Source: Streptomyces sp. NBC_01717 (GTDB taxonomy: Bacteria > Actinomycetota > Actinomycetes > Streptomycetales > Streptomycetaceae). From it: a DNA stretch of 64,000 nt. The notes below the pieces were generated by a model. That model was not told where the DNA came from and did no database searches. It worked only from the letters and a program-made list of their open reading frames with translations. The stretch covers positions 6,846,001-6,910,000 of the forward strand of contig NZ_CP109178.1 in assembly GCF_036248255.1 (NCBI RefSeq), in the 5' to 3' direction. Positions 54,516-62,221 of this stretch are shown in pieces. Numbering within the stretch: position 1 is the stretch's first letter; each line of letters begins with the position of its first letter. The position numbers and the translations under genes are program-made.

Positions 54516-56296
54516 GCCCCCGCCTTGGCGATGCCGGCGCCGGTTTCTTCGGACTGCCGTGGTTCGGGTACGTCGATGGTGTCGTTCTCGTGGAATTCGA
54601 GCTGCTTCCTGCGGTCGGCGATCAGGCCTTCGGGGCGGAAGCGCATCAGGAGGATGAGCGCGATGCCGAAGAGGAAGAGCTGGTAGTCCTGCATGAACTG
54701 GAGTTTGGCCGGGATGAGGTAGAGCAGTGCGGCGCCGACGAAGGGTCCGCTGAGGGTTCCCATGCCGCCGAGGATGACGGCGGCGAGGAGGAACGCGGAG
54801 TTCGGGGGTACGGAGCCGGCGAACTGGTACTGCTCTGGTGTCACGGTGTAGTTGACGTGCGCCTGGACGGTGCCGGCGAGGCCGGCGAGGGTGGCGCCGA
54901 GGGCGAAGGCGAGCAGCTTGAGCCGGAAGGCGTTGATGCCCATGGCGGTGGCGGCGGTTTCGTCTTCGCGGATGGCGACCCAGGCGCGGCCGATGCGGGA
55001 GTCTCCGGAGCGGCGGAACACGAGGACGACGACGGCGGTGACGACGAGCATCAGCAGGTAGTAGTTGGCGGGCCTGCTGAGGGTGAAGGGGCCGATGTCG
55101 TGGCTGAGTCCGAAGTCGATCCCGAAGAGGTTGAGGTCCGGGATGCTGGGGATGCCTTGGGAGCCGTTGGTGAGGTCGGGTCCGCTGTTGCCGTTGAGGT
55201 TGTTGACGGTGACGCGGAAGATCTCACCGAAGCCGAGGGTGACGATGGCGAGGTAGTCGCCGCGCAGTCGGAGGGTCGGGGCGCCGATGAGGACGCCGAA
55301 GATCAGTGAGACTGCGGCTCCGGTGAGGACGGCGGCCCAGAAGGGGAAGTGGACGCCGATGGCTGAGAGTGGTGCGCCGGAGACGAGGGCCGCGGTGTAG
55401 GCGCCGACGCCGAGGAAGGCGACGTAGCCGAGGTCGAGGAGGCCGGCGAGGCCGACGACGACGTTGAGGCCGAGTGCGACGGTGGCGAAGATGAGGATGT
55501 TGGCGCCGATGAGGGCGTATTCCGCGGTGTCCTGGGTGAAGGGGAAGCAGAAGGCTGCGACCAGGGCTGCGGCGAGGGTGACGTTGCGGTGCTTCGTGGT
55601 CAGCGCGGTGATGCGGGAGATGAGTCCTGCACGGGTGAGCGCGGTGAAGGCGAAGCCTGCGGTGATGAGGAAGCCGATGAACTGTTCGGATTCTTCGGTG
55701 GGGATGTCGATGCCGTAGGTGAAGACGTACAGCGCGGCGCCGAAGGAGCCGGCGATGATGAGGATTTCGGCCCAGGCGGGGAGGGTTTTGGCGCGGGTGG
55801 CCGCGGGTGCGGTGAGGCTGTTGCGGAAGCGCTGCCAGATGCCCGGCTGGGGTTGGTCCTGGGGGAGTGGGTCGTCGCTCGGGAGTCCGAGTGCGGTGAG
55901 GGCGGCGATGAGTGCGCCGATGCCGCTGACCCAGGCTCCGGGTTCGAGGTTGACTGCGCCGCCGAGCTCGTAGGAGATGGCGCCCATGGCGTAGCCGGTG
56001 GTGCCGAGGGTGCCGAGGGCGAGGAGTCGGACGGGGCTGTTGGTGCCGCCGGGGGTGAGCCAGCGCAGTCCTCGGATGCCGTATCCGCAGAGTGCGAAGA
56101 CGAGGGTGAGGATGGCGCCGGTGAGGGTGAGGATCTGGAGGCCGCCGGGGTAGCCGGTGACGGTGAGGTCGCCGGGGAAGTCGGTGGTCCAGGTCCAGGG
56201 GAGGAAGGTGCCGGCGAGTGCGATGGCGGCGCCTGCGATGGTGGCGAGGCGGGCGATCGGTGCGGGCAGTGGGATGAGTGTGTTCTGGGTGGTCAT
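54512..56296 (-). CDS. livM: branched-chain amino acid ABC transporter permease with N-terminal extension
   Basis: A 594-residue permease. The LivM core lies in the C-terminal 330 residues (ALGLNVVVGLAGLLDLGYVAF, RLRGDYLAIVTLGFGEIFR and RAWVAIREDETAATAMGIN, shortened as family marks). The first 240 residues add several extra membrane helices not found in enterobacterial LivM. A cytoplasmic C-terminal tail follows. The start may be the ATG at 56296 or the GTG at 56305, which overlaps the livH stop. Confidence 0.93.
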   Translation of the reverse strand: MTTQNTLIPLPAPIARLATIAGAAIALAGTFLPWTWTTDFPGDLTVTGYPGGLQILTLTGAILTLVFALCGYGIRGLRWLTPGGTNSPVRLLALGTLGTTGYAMGAISYELGGAVNLEPGAWVSGIGALIAALTALGLPSDDPLPQDQPQPGIWQRFRNSLTAPAATRAKTLPAWAEILIIAGSFGAALYVFTYGIDIPTEESEQFIGFLITAGFAFTALTRAGLISRITALTTKHRNVTLAAALVAAFCFPFTQDTAEYALIGANILIFATVALGLNVVVGLAGLLDLGYVAFLGVGAYTAALVSGAPLSAIGVHFPFWAAVLTGAAVSLIFGVLIGAPTLRLRGDYLAIVTLGFGEIFRVTVNNLNGNSGPDLTNGSQGIPSIPDLNLFGIDFGLSHDIGPFTLSRPANYYLLMLVVTAVVVLVFRRSGDSRIGRAWVAIREDETAATAMGINAFRLKLLAFALGATLAGLAGTVQAHVNYTVTPEQYQFAGSVPPNSAFLLAAVILGGMGTLSGPFVGAALLYLIPAKLQFMQDYQLFLFGIALILLMRFRPEGLIADRRKQLEFHENDTIDVPEPRQSEETGAGIAKAGA

Positions 56297-56301
56297 CCGT
56301 A

Positions 56302-57231
56302 TCACGCCCGATCCGCGACGCGTTCGCCGAGCAGGCCTTGGGGCCGGAGCAGCAGGACGACGATGAGGAGGACGAAGGCCCATACGTCCTTCCAGGCGCC
56401 GCCGCCGAAGAGGTCCATGCCGGGGACGTCGCTCATGTAGCCGGTGGCGAGGGATTCGGCGACGCCGAGTACGACTCCGCCGAGCATGGCGCCGTAGATG
56501 TTGCCGATGCCGCCGAGTACGGCTGCGGTGAAGGCCTTGAGGCCCATGATGAAGCCCATTTTGAAGCCGATCTGGCCGTTCTTGAGCCCGTAGGCGACGG
56601 CGGCGACGGCTGCGAACGCGGCACCGATGGCGAAGGCCATGACGATGATGCGGTCGGTGTTGATGCCCATGAGCTTGGCGGTGTCGGGGTCCTGCGAGGT
56701 TGCCTGCATGCCGCGACCGGACCGGGTCTTGGAGACGAAGAGTCCGAGGGCGAGCATGCAGACGGGTGCGGCGATGAGGACGAAGAGGTCACCGCGCTGG
56801 ATGCTGGCGCCGAAGAGGTCGAATGCTTCGCCCTTGAACTGGGGGAAGGGTCGGTCCTTCGTGGCGTTGGGGTACCACTTCCAGATGGCCTGCTGGAGTG
56901 CGAGGGAGAGTCCGATCGCGGTGATCAGCGGGGCGAGTCTGGGGGCGGTGCGCAGCGGCCGGTAGGCGAAGCGTTCGGCTGCGACGCTGACGGCGACGGA
57001 GCATATTATGCCGCCGATGATCATGAGGGGGACGATTGCGAGGAGGTTGGAGCCGGCCGGCATCCAGAGGTACACGGTGAGAGCTCCGAAGCCTCCGATC
57101 ATGAAGATCTCGCCGTGGGCGAAGTTGATGAGCTGGATGATTCCGTAGACCATCGTGTAACCGATCGCGATGAGACCGTACATCGCGCCGAGGATGAGTC
57201 CATTGGCCAGCTGTTGCGGCAGTTCGTTCAC
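56302..57231 (-). CDS. livH: branched-chain amino acid ABC transporter permease
   Basis: A 309-residue LivH permease. It has the N-terminal NGLILGAMYGLIAIGYTMVYG, then INFAHGEIFMIGGF. FVSKTRSGRGMQATSQDPDTA (shortened family mark, the cytoplasmic coupling loop) and FTAAVLGGIGNIYGAMLGG follow. It starts at GTG 57231 with GGAGG upstream. Confidence 0.95.
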   Translation of the reverse strand: MNELPQQLANGLILGAMYGLIAIGYTMVYGIIQLINFAHGEIFMIGGFGALTVYLWMPAGSNLLAIVPLMIIGGIICSVAVSVAAERFAYRPLRTAPRLAPLITAIGLSLALQQAIWKWYPNATKDRPFPQFKGEAFDLFGASIQRGDLFVLIAAPVCMLALGLFVSKTRSGRGMQATSQDPDTAKLMGINTDRIIVMAFAIGAAFAAVAAVAYGLKNGQIGFKMGFIMGLKAFTAAVLGGIGNIYGAMLGGVVLGVAESLATGYMSDVPGMDLFGGGAWKDVWAFVLLIVVLLLRPQGLLGERVADRA

Positions 57232-57265
57232 CGCAGGGCCTCCGTGGAGTGGTTCGGATATGGCA

Positions 57266-57298
57266 CCGCGCGGGAGCGCTGGTAGCGCCCCCGCGCGG
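57266..57298 (-). terminator. hairpin between livK and livH
   Basis: A 14-bp stem with one mismatch (57266-57280 with 57284-57298). It lies inside the operon after the binding-protein gene, so it probably stabilises or partly terminates the transcript and gives more LivK than permease. Confidence 0.75.
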
Positions 57299-57339
57299 CC
57301 TGGTTGCTTGCTATGGGTGACCGGTAGGGCTCGTCGGGC

Positions 57340-58563
57340 CTACTTGTAGGCTTCGCTGAGCTTGGAGACCCACTTGCCGCCGTCGACCTGGTAGGCGGTC
57401 ATCATGGTGTTGGTGGTGTCGCCGTACTCGTCGAAGGAGACGGGGCCGGTGACGCCGTCGAACTGGACCTTGCTCATGGCGGCGAGGACCTTGGCGCGGG
57501 CGTCGTCGGGGAGCTTGCCCTTGTTGTCGGCGACGACGACCTTGACGGCCTCGATGATCGCCCAGGTGGCGTCGTAGGTGCTGCCGCCGTAGGCCTCGTA
57601 GGCGTCCTTGTAGCCGGCCGTCTTGTAGTCCGCGATGAACTTCTTGGCGGAGTCGAGCTCCTCGACGGGCTTGCCGACGGAGGTGGCGATGTCGCCCTGG
57701 GCCTTCTTGTTGAGCTTGATGAAGTCGGCGCTGTACATGCCGTCGCCGCCCATGAGGGGGATCTTGACGCTGTCCTTGAGCTGCTGGCTCAGGGGTGCGC
57801 CGGCGGGGTACTCACCGCCGTAGTAGACGGCCTTGGCGCCGGACTTCTTGACCTTGGTGACGACGGCGTTGAAGTCGCGGTCGTCCGGGTTGACGTGATC
57901 GGCGCCGACGATCTTGCCGCCGAGCTCGGTGAACGTCGCCTTGAAGGAGGCGGCGAGGCCGGCTCCGTAGGGCTTCTGGTCGTCGATCAGGTAGACGTCC
58001 TTGACCTTGGCGTCGTTGTAGAGGTACTTCGCTGCGAAGGCGCCCTGGATCTGGTCCGTGGTCGCGGTGCGGAAGTACGTCTTGAAGGGGCGCTGCTTGT
58101 CGCCGGTCTTCCAGTTGTTGCCCTGGGTCAGCTCGGTGCCGGTGTTGGCCGGGGAGACCTGGGTGAGGCTGGCGTCGTTGAGCGGCTTCTGCATCGACTG
58201 GGCCACGCCGGAGTTCAGGGGGCCGACGATGCCGAGGACGCCCTTGTTGTCGATGAACTTGGTGGCGTTCTGCTGGCCGACGGAGGGCTGGGCCTGGTCG
58301 TCGAGGGGCTGGAGCTCGAACTTGACGCCGGGGACGGTCTTGTCCTTGTTCGCCGTCTTGACGGCGAGGTCGGCGGAGTTCTTGATGCCGAGGCCCAGGG
58401 CGGACAGGTCGCCGGTCAGGGGGGCGTCGAGGCCGATGACGACGGTCTGGGTGTCGCCGCCCCCGCTGCTGTTCTTGCTGTCGTCGCGCGACCCGCAGGC
58501 GGTGAGCGTCAGTGCTCCGGTGGTGAGCACTGTGGTGAGGATGAGCAAAGAACGGTGTCGCAC
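57340..58563 (-). CDS. livK: branched-chain amino acid ABC transporter substrate-binding lipoprotein
   Basis: A 407-residue periplasmic-binding-fold lipoprotein. The signal ends in a lipobox with Cys23 (LTLTAC). The mature N-terminus is a Ser/Gly/Asp linker, then VVIGLDAPLTGDLSALG and GVLGIVGPLNSGVAQSM typical of Leu/Ile/Val-binding proteins. It starts at GTG 58563 with AAAGGA upstream. It is the first gene of livKHMGF and anchors substrate at the outer membrane face. Confidence 0.95.
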   Translation of the reverse strand: MRHRSLLILTTVLTTGALTLTACGSRDDSKNSSGGGDTQTVVIGLDAPLTGDLSALGLGIKNSADLAVKTANKDKTVPGVKFELQPLDDQAQPSVGQQNATKFIDNKGVLGIVGPLNSGVAQSMQKPLNDASLTQVSPANTGTELTQGNNWKTGDKQRPFKTYFRTATTDQIQGAFAAKYLYNDAKVKDVYLIDDQKPYGAGLAASFKATFTELGGKIVGADHVNPDDRDFNAVVTKVKKSGAKAVYYGGEYPAGAPLSQQLKDSVKIPLMGGDGMYSADFIKLNKKAQGDIATSVGKPVEELDSAKKFIADYKTAGYKDAYEAYGGSTYDATWAIIEAVKVVVADNKGKLPDDARAKVLAAMSKVQFDGVTGPVSFDEYGDTTNTMMTAYQVDGGKWVSKLSEAYK

Positions 58564-58961
58564 GAAAAGTCCTTTCCCTGGCGCGGCCTCCTCTGCTTGA
58601 GGTGCCGTGTCGTTCGCCGGGCCGTACTGGGTTGGTACAGGGCCGTGCAGCAGACGCGCCCGGCGGCGCGGTGACTGGCCGTGACTCTAGGCGCAGGTGG
58701 CGGGGTCGGGGATGGGTCGGCTGAGGATGTGACTGTCTTGTTATGACGTTGAGGAAGGCTTGAGGTGGCTGTGCGGACATGTACGGCTTTTTACTGGACG
58801 GTGAAGTGACCGCATTCTGAGAACGCGCAGCTCTGCTAAGGGGCTTGAAGCGATCTTGGTGCTGTCGCGTCGCGGGGGGCGGTGAGGGCGCGACGAAGTG
58901 CCCGGCGGCCGTGGGGCCGGGTCCTGTGTGCCGCCCGGTGGCGCCCGGGTATTGCGTGCTT

Positions 58962-58976
58962 GTTACGCAGTGTTAC
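58962..58976. promoter_or_regulatory. perfect BldD-box match
   Basis: GTTACGCAGTGTTAC fits the Streptomyces BldD consensus GTNACNC(A/T)GNGTNAC at every fixed position. BldD, with cyclic-di-GMP, represses developmental genes. No obvious gene follows on either strand within 200 bp. Confidence 0.7.
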
Positions 58977-59128
58977 GCCGGGGGGCGGTATGGTCCACGC
59001 CCCGTGGTGTCCGTGGGGTGCGTGTGACTGTTGAGTGGGCCATACAACGGGTCGCGCGGTCAAGAGCGTTGGGGGTGGAATCCGCTCAACACCGGTTCCT
59101 GCGCGGGTGGTTGTGGGCGGATATGGCT

Positions 59129-59162
59129 CTGCCCGGCCGGGTTTGCGGTCCGGGCCGGGCAG
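59129..59162. terminator. terminator after the thioesterase gene
   Basis: A perfect 10-bp stem, CTGCCCGGCC (59129-59138) with GGCCGGGCAG (59153-59162), 24 nt past the stop of the minus-strand gene. Confidence 0.8.
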
Positions 59163-59185
59163 GGGTGTGGTGCGGTGCCGGTGCG

Positions 59186-59656
59186 TCAGACGGCGGTGGT
59201 CTTGGGGACGTCGCGGAGCATGCAGGTGAGGCGTGCGGTGCAGACGCGCTTGTCCTGTTCGTCGGTGATGACGATCTCGTACGTGGCGGTGGAGCGGCCG
59301 CGGTGGACGGGGGTGGCGACGCCGGTGACGAGTCCGCTCCGTACCCCTCGGTGATGGGTGCAGTTCAGGTCGACGCCGACGGCGAGCTTGGTGGCGCCGC
59401 CGTGGAGCATGCTGCCGACGGAGCCGAGGGTCTCGGCGAGGACGGCGGAGGCGCCGCCGTGCAGGAGTCCGTAGGGCTGGGTGTTGCCTTCGACGGGCAT
59501 GGTGCCGACGACACGGTCCGCGGAGGCTTCGACGATCTGGACGCCCATGCGTTCGCCGAGGTGGCCGGCGGAGAAGAGGGCGGGCAGGTCGACGCCGAGT
59601 GCGGCGTACTCGTCGATGATCTCCTGGGGGAACTTGGGTGCGGTGTGCTCGCCCAT
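59186..59656 (-). CDS. PaaI-type hotdog-fold thioesterase
   Basis: A 156-residue hotdog protein. The active-site pattern PYGLLHGGASAVLAET has the HGG motif and the catalytic glutamate, as in PaaI and 4-hydroxybenzoyl-CoA thioesterases. It should hydrolyse an acyl- or aryl-CoA; the substrate is unknown. I chose the ATG at 59656 (GGAG upstream); an in-frame ATG at 59689 is possible. Confidence 0.88.
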   Translation of the reverse strand: MGEHTAPKFPQEIIDEYAALGVDLPALFSAGHLGERMGVQIVEASADRVVGTMPVEGNTQPYGLLHGGASAVLAETLGSVGSMLHGGATKLAVGVDLNCTHHRGVRSGLVTGVATPVHRGRSTATYEIVITDEQDKRVCTARLTCMLRDVPKTTAV

Positions 59657-59737
59657 GGGGTCCGGCTCCGATCGTCTGCGGTGGTTCATAGCTTTATTGC
59701 TGTGTGCATCGTTCTTATCAGACGACTGAGCGAACGC

Positions 59738-62065
59738 TTAGCGGGCTGTGGGTGCGGATTCTTCCCGAATGTCCTGCTCCTGGACGCTCCGGTTCTGGAT
59801 GTTCTCGAAGCGGATGACGACGGACTTGCTGGCGGGGGTGTTGCTGGTGTCGGCGGTGGAGTCGAGGGGGACCAGCACGTTGGTCTCGGGGTAGTAGGCG
59901 GCGGCGCAGCCGCGGGCGGTGGGGTAGTGGACGATGCGGAAGCCGGGTGCCCGGCGTTCGGCGCCGTCCTTCCATTCGCTGACGAGGTCGGTGTATGCGC
60001 CGTCGGTGAGGCCGAGGGCGCGGGCGTCGTCGGGGTTGACCATGACGACGCGGCGGCCGCCCTTGATGCCGCGGTAGCGGTCGTCGAGGCCGTAGATCGT
60101 GGTGTTGTACTGGTCGTGGGAGCGCAGGGTCTGCAGCAGCAGCCGGCCTTCGGGGAGTTCGGGGTATTCGACGGGGGCCGCGGTGAAGTTGGCCTTGCCG
60201 GTGGTGGTGGGGAAGCGGCGGGAGTCGCGCGGTGGGTGCGGGAGGGTGAAGCCTCCGGGGCGGGCGACGCGGGCGTTGAAGTTCTCGAAGCCGGGGACGA
60301 CGCGGGAGATGCGGTCGCGGATCGTGGCGTAGTCCTTCTCGAACTCTTCCCAGTCGGTGGTGGATTCGGGGCCGAGGACGGCGCGGGCGAGGCGGGCGAC
60401 GATGGCGGGTTCGGAGAGCAGGTGGGGGCTTGCGGGGGTGAGGTTGCCGCGTGAGGCGTGGACCTTGCTCATGGAGTCCTCGACGGTGACGAACTGCTTG
60501 CCGCTCGCCTGGATGTCCTTGTCGGTGCGGCCGAGGGTGGGCAGGATCAGGGCGCGGCGGCCGGTGACGGCGTGCGAGCGGTTGAGCTTCGTGGAGACGT
60601 GGACGGTGAGGCGGGCGTGGCGCATGGCGGCTTCGGTGACGTGGGTGTCGGGGGTCGCCGCGACGAAGTTGCCGCCCATGGCGAAGAAGATCTTTGCGTC
60701 GCCGTCGCGCAGGGCCTGGATGGAGCGGACGACGTCGTAGCCGTGGTGGCGCGGTGAGGTGATGCCGAATTCCTTGTCGAGGGCGTCGAGGAATGCGGGT
60801 GCGGGGCGTTCGAAGATGCCCATGGTGCGGTCGCCCTGGACGTTGGAGTGGCCGCGGACGGGGCAGACCCCGGCGCCGGGGCGGCCGATGTTGCCGCGCA
60901 GCAGAAGGAAGTTGACGACTTCGCGGATGGTGGCCACGGAGTGCTTGTGCTGGGTGAGGCCCATGGCCCAGCACACGATGGTGCGCTTCGAGGCGAGGAC
61001 CATGGTGAGGGCCTGCTCGATGGTGGCGCGGTCGAGGCCGGTGGCGGTGAGGGTCTCGTCCCAGTCGGCGGCGCGGGCGGCGGCCGCGAACTCTTCGTAG
61101 CCGTGGGTGTGTTCGGTCACGAATGTGTCGTCGACGGCGCCTTCGGTCTCCAGGATCATCTTGTTGAGGAGCCGGAAGAGGGCCTGGTCGCCGCCGATGC
61201 GGATCTGCAGGAACAGGTCGTTGAGGGCGGTGCCCTTGATCATGCCCTGGGGGGTCTGGGGGTTCTTGAACCGCTCCAGTCCGGCTTCGGGCAGCGGGTT
61301 CACCGAGATGATCCTGGCGCCCGCGGCTTTGGCCTTCTCCAGGGCGGAGAGCATCCGGGGGTGGTTGGTGCCGGGGTTCTGTCCGGCGACGATGATCAGG
61401 TCGGCGTGGTGGACGTCCTCGAGGGAGACGCTGCCCTTGCCGACGCCGATGGTTTCCATGAGTGCGGAGCCGGAGGACTCGTGGCACATGTTGGAGCAGT
61501 CCGGCAGGTTGTTGGTGCCGAATTCGCGGGCGAACAGCTGGAGCAGGAACGCGGCCTCGTTGCTGGTGCGGCCGGAGGTGTAGAAGAGCGCTTCGTCGGG
61601 GGAGTCGAGGGCGCGCAGTTCCTCGGCCATGATGTCGAAGGCGCGTTCCCAGGTCACCGCTTCGTACCGGTCGGCGCCTTCGGGCAGGTACATCGGCTGG
61701 GTGATGCGGCCCTGCTGGCCGAGCCAGTACCCGCTGCGGCCGGCGAGGTCGGCGACGGGGTGCGCGGCGAAGAAGTCCGGGGTGACGCGGCGCAGGGTGG
61801 CTTCCTCGGCGACGGCCTTGGCGCCGTTCTCGCAGAATTCGGCGGTGTGCCGTTTGTCGCCCTCGGGCCAGGCGCAGCCGGGGCAGTCGAAGCCGTCCTT
61901 CTGGTTGACCTTGAGGAGGGTCCGGGCGGTGCGGCGGATGCCCATCTGCTGCTGGGCGATGCGCAGGCTGTGGGCGACGGCGGGAATTCCTGCGGCCGAG
62001 CGCCGGGCCGGTTCGACGTGCGGCGCGTCCTGGACCGGGTCACCGGTGGGCGGCTTGGTGGCCAT
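59738..62065 (-). CDS. FdhF/YdeP-family molybdopterin oxidoreductase
   Basis: A 775-residue molybdenum bis-MGD enzyme related to YdeP and formate dehydrogenase H. A cysteine pair with a distal cysteine (DCPGCAWPEG, FCENG) lies near the N-terminus. The MGD-binding segments are YTSGRTSNEAAFLLQLFARE, NMCHESSGSAL, GQNPGTNHPRM and the C-terminal NVLVPLDSTADTSNTPASK (shortened). The true substrate of this family is poorly known. The ATG at 62065 has AAGGGGAG upstream. It is not in an operon with formate-handling or electron-transfer genes. Confidence 0.9.
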   Translation of the reverse strand: MATKPPTGDPVQDAPHVEPARRSAAGIPAVAHSLRIAQQQMGIRRTARTLLKVNQKDGFDCPGCAWPEGDKRHTAEFCENGAKAVAEEATLRRVTPDFFAAHPVADLAGRSGYWLGQQGRITQPMYLPEGADRYEAVTWERAFDIMAEELRALDSPDEALFYTSGRTSNEAAFLLQLFAREFGTNNLPDCSNMCHESSGSALMETIGVGKGSVSLEDVHHADLIIVAGQNPGTNHPRMLSALEKAKAAGARIISVNPLPEAGLERFKNPQTPQGMIKGTALNDLFLQIRIGGDQALFRLLNKMILETEGAVDDTFVTEHTHGYEEFAAAARAADWDETLTATGLDRATIEQALTMVLASKRTIVCWAMGLTQHKHSVATIREVVNFLLLRGNIGRPGAGVCPVRGHSNVQGDRTMGIFERPAPAFLDALDKEFGITSPRHHGYDVVRSIQALRDGDAKIFFAMGGNFVAATPDTHVTEAAMRHARLTVHVSTKLNRSHAVTGRRALILPTLGRTDKDIQASGKQFVTVEDSMSKVHASRGNLTPASPHLLSEPAIVARLARAVLGPESTTDWEEFEKDYATIRDRISRVVPGFENFNARVARPGGFTLPHPPRDSRRFPTTTGKANFTAAPVEYPELPEGRLLLQTLRSHDQYNTTIYGLDDRYRGIKGGRRVVMVNPDDARALGLTDGAYTDLVSEWKDGAERRAPGFRIVHYPTARGCAAAYYPETNVLVPLDSTADTSNTPASKSVVIRFENIQNRSVQEQDIREESAPTAR

Positions 62066-62221
62066 TGTGCTCCCCTTCGAGCCAGCTGCGAACCTGCGCG
62101 GTGTCGCTGCATGCGTTCCTGTGGTCGTTCCTGTCGTCGATCGTGTCACGCGGCGCGGAGCGTGTGCCGGGCGAGTGGTCTGCGGTCCGCATTGTCAGTG
62201 GTCCGTGGCAGGATCGGGGGC

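Larger units (their letters stand above)
58564..59185. other. 620-bp gene-poor region between livK and the thioesterase gene
   Basis: No convincing protein gene. The left part should hold the livK promoter (a TAGAGT -10-like element on the minus strand at 58689-58684). The middle contains a perfect BldD box (58962-58976). On the plus strand a TATGGT at 58989 and a hairpin at 59129-59162 could bound a small RNA of about 160 nt. A 14-codon frame from ATG 58990 lies behind GGGGGGCGGT. Confidence 0.5.

Noticed and set aside
58898..60454. 518-residue plus-strand frame through the BldD-box gap and thioesterase gene
   Set aside because: Val/Gly/Asp-rich antisense shadow covering two well-supported minus-strand genes.
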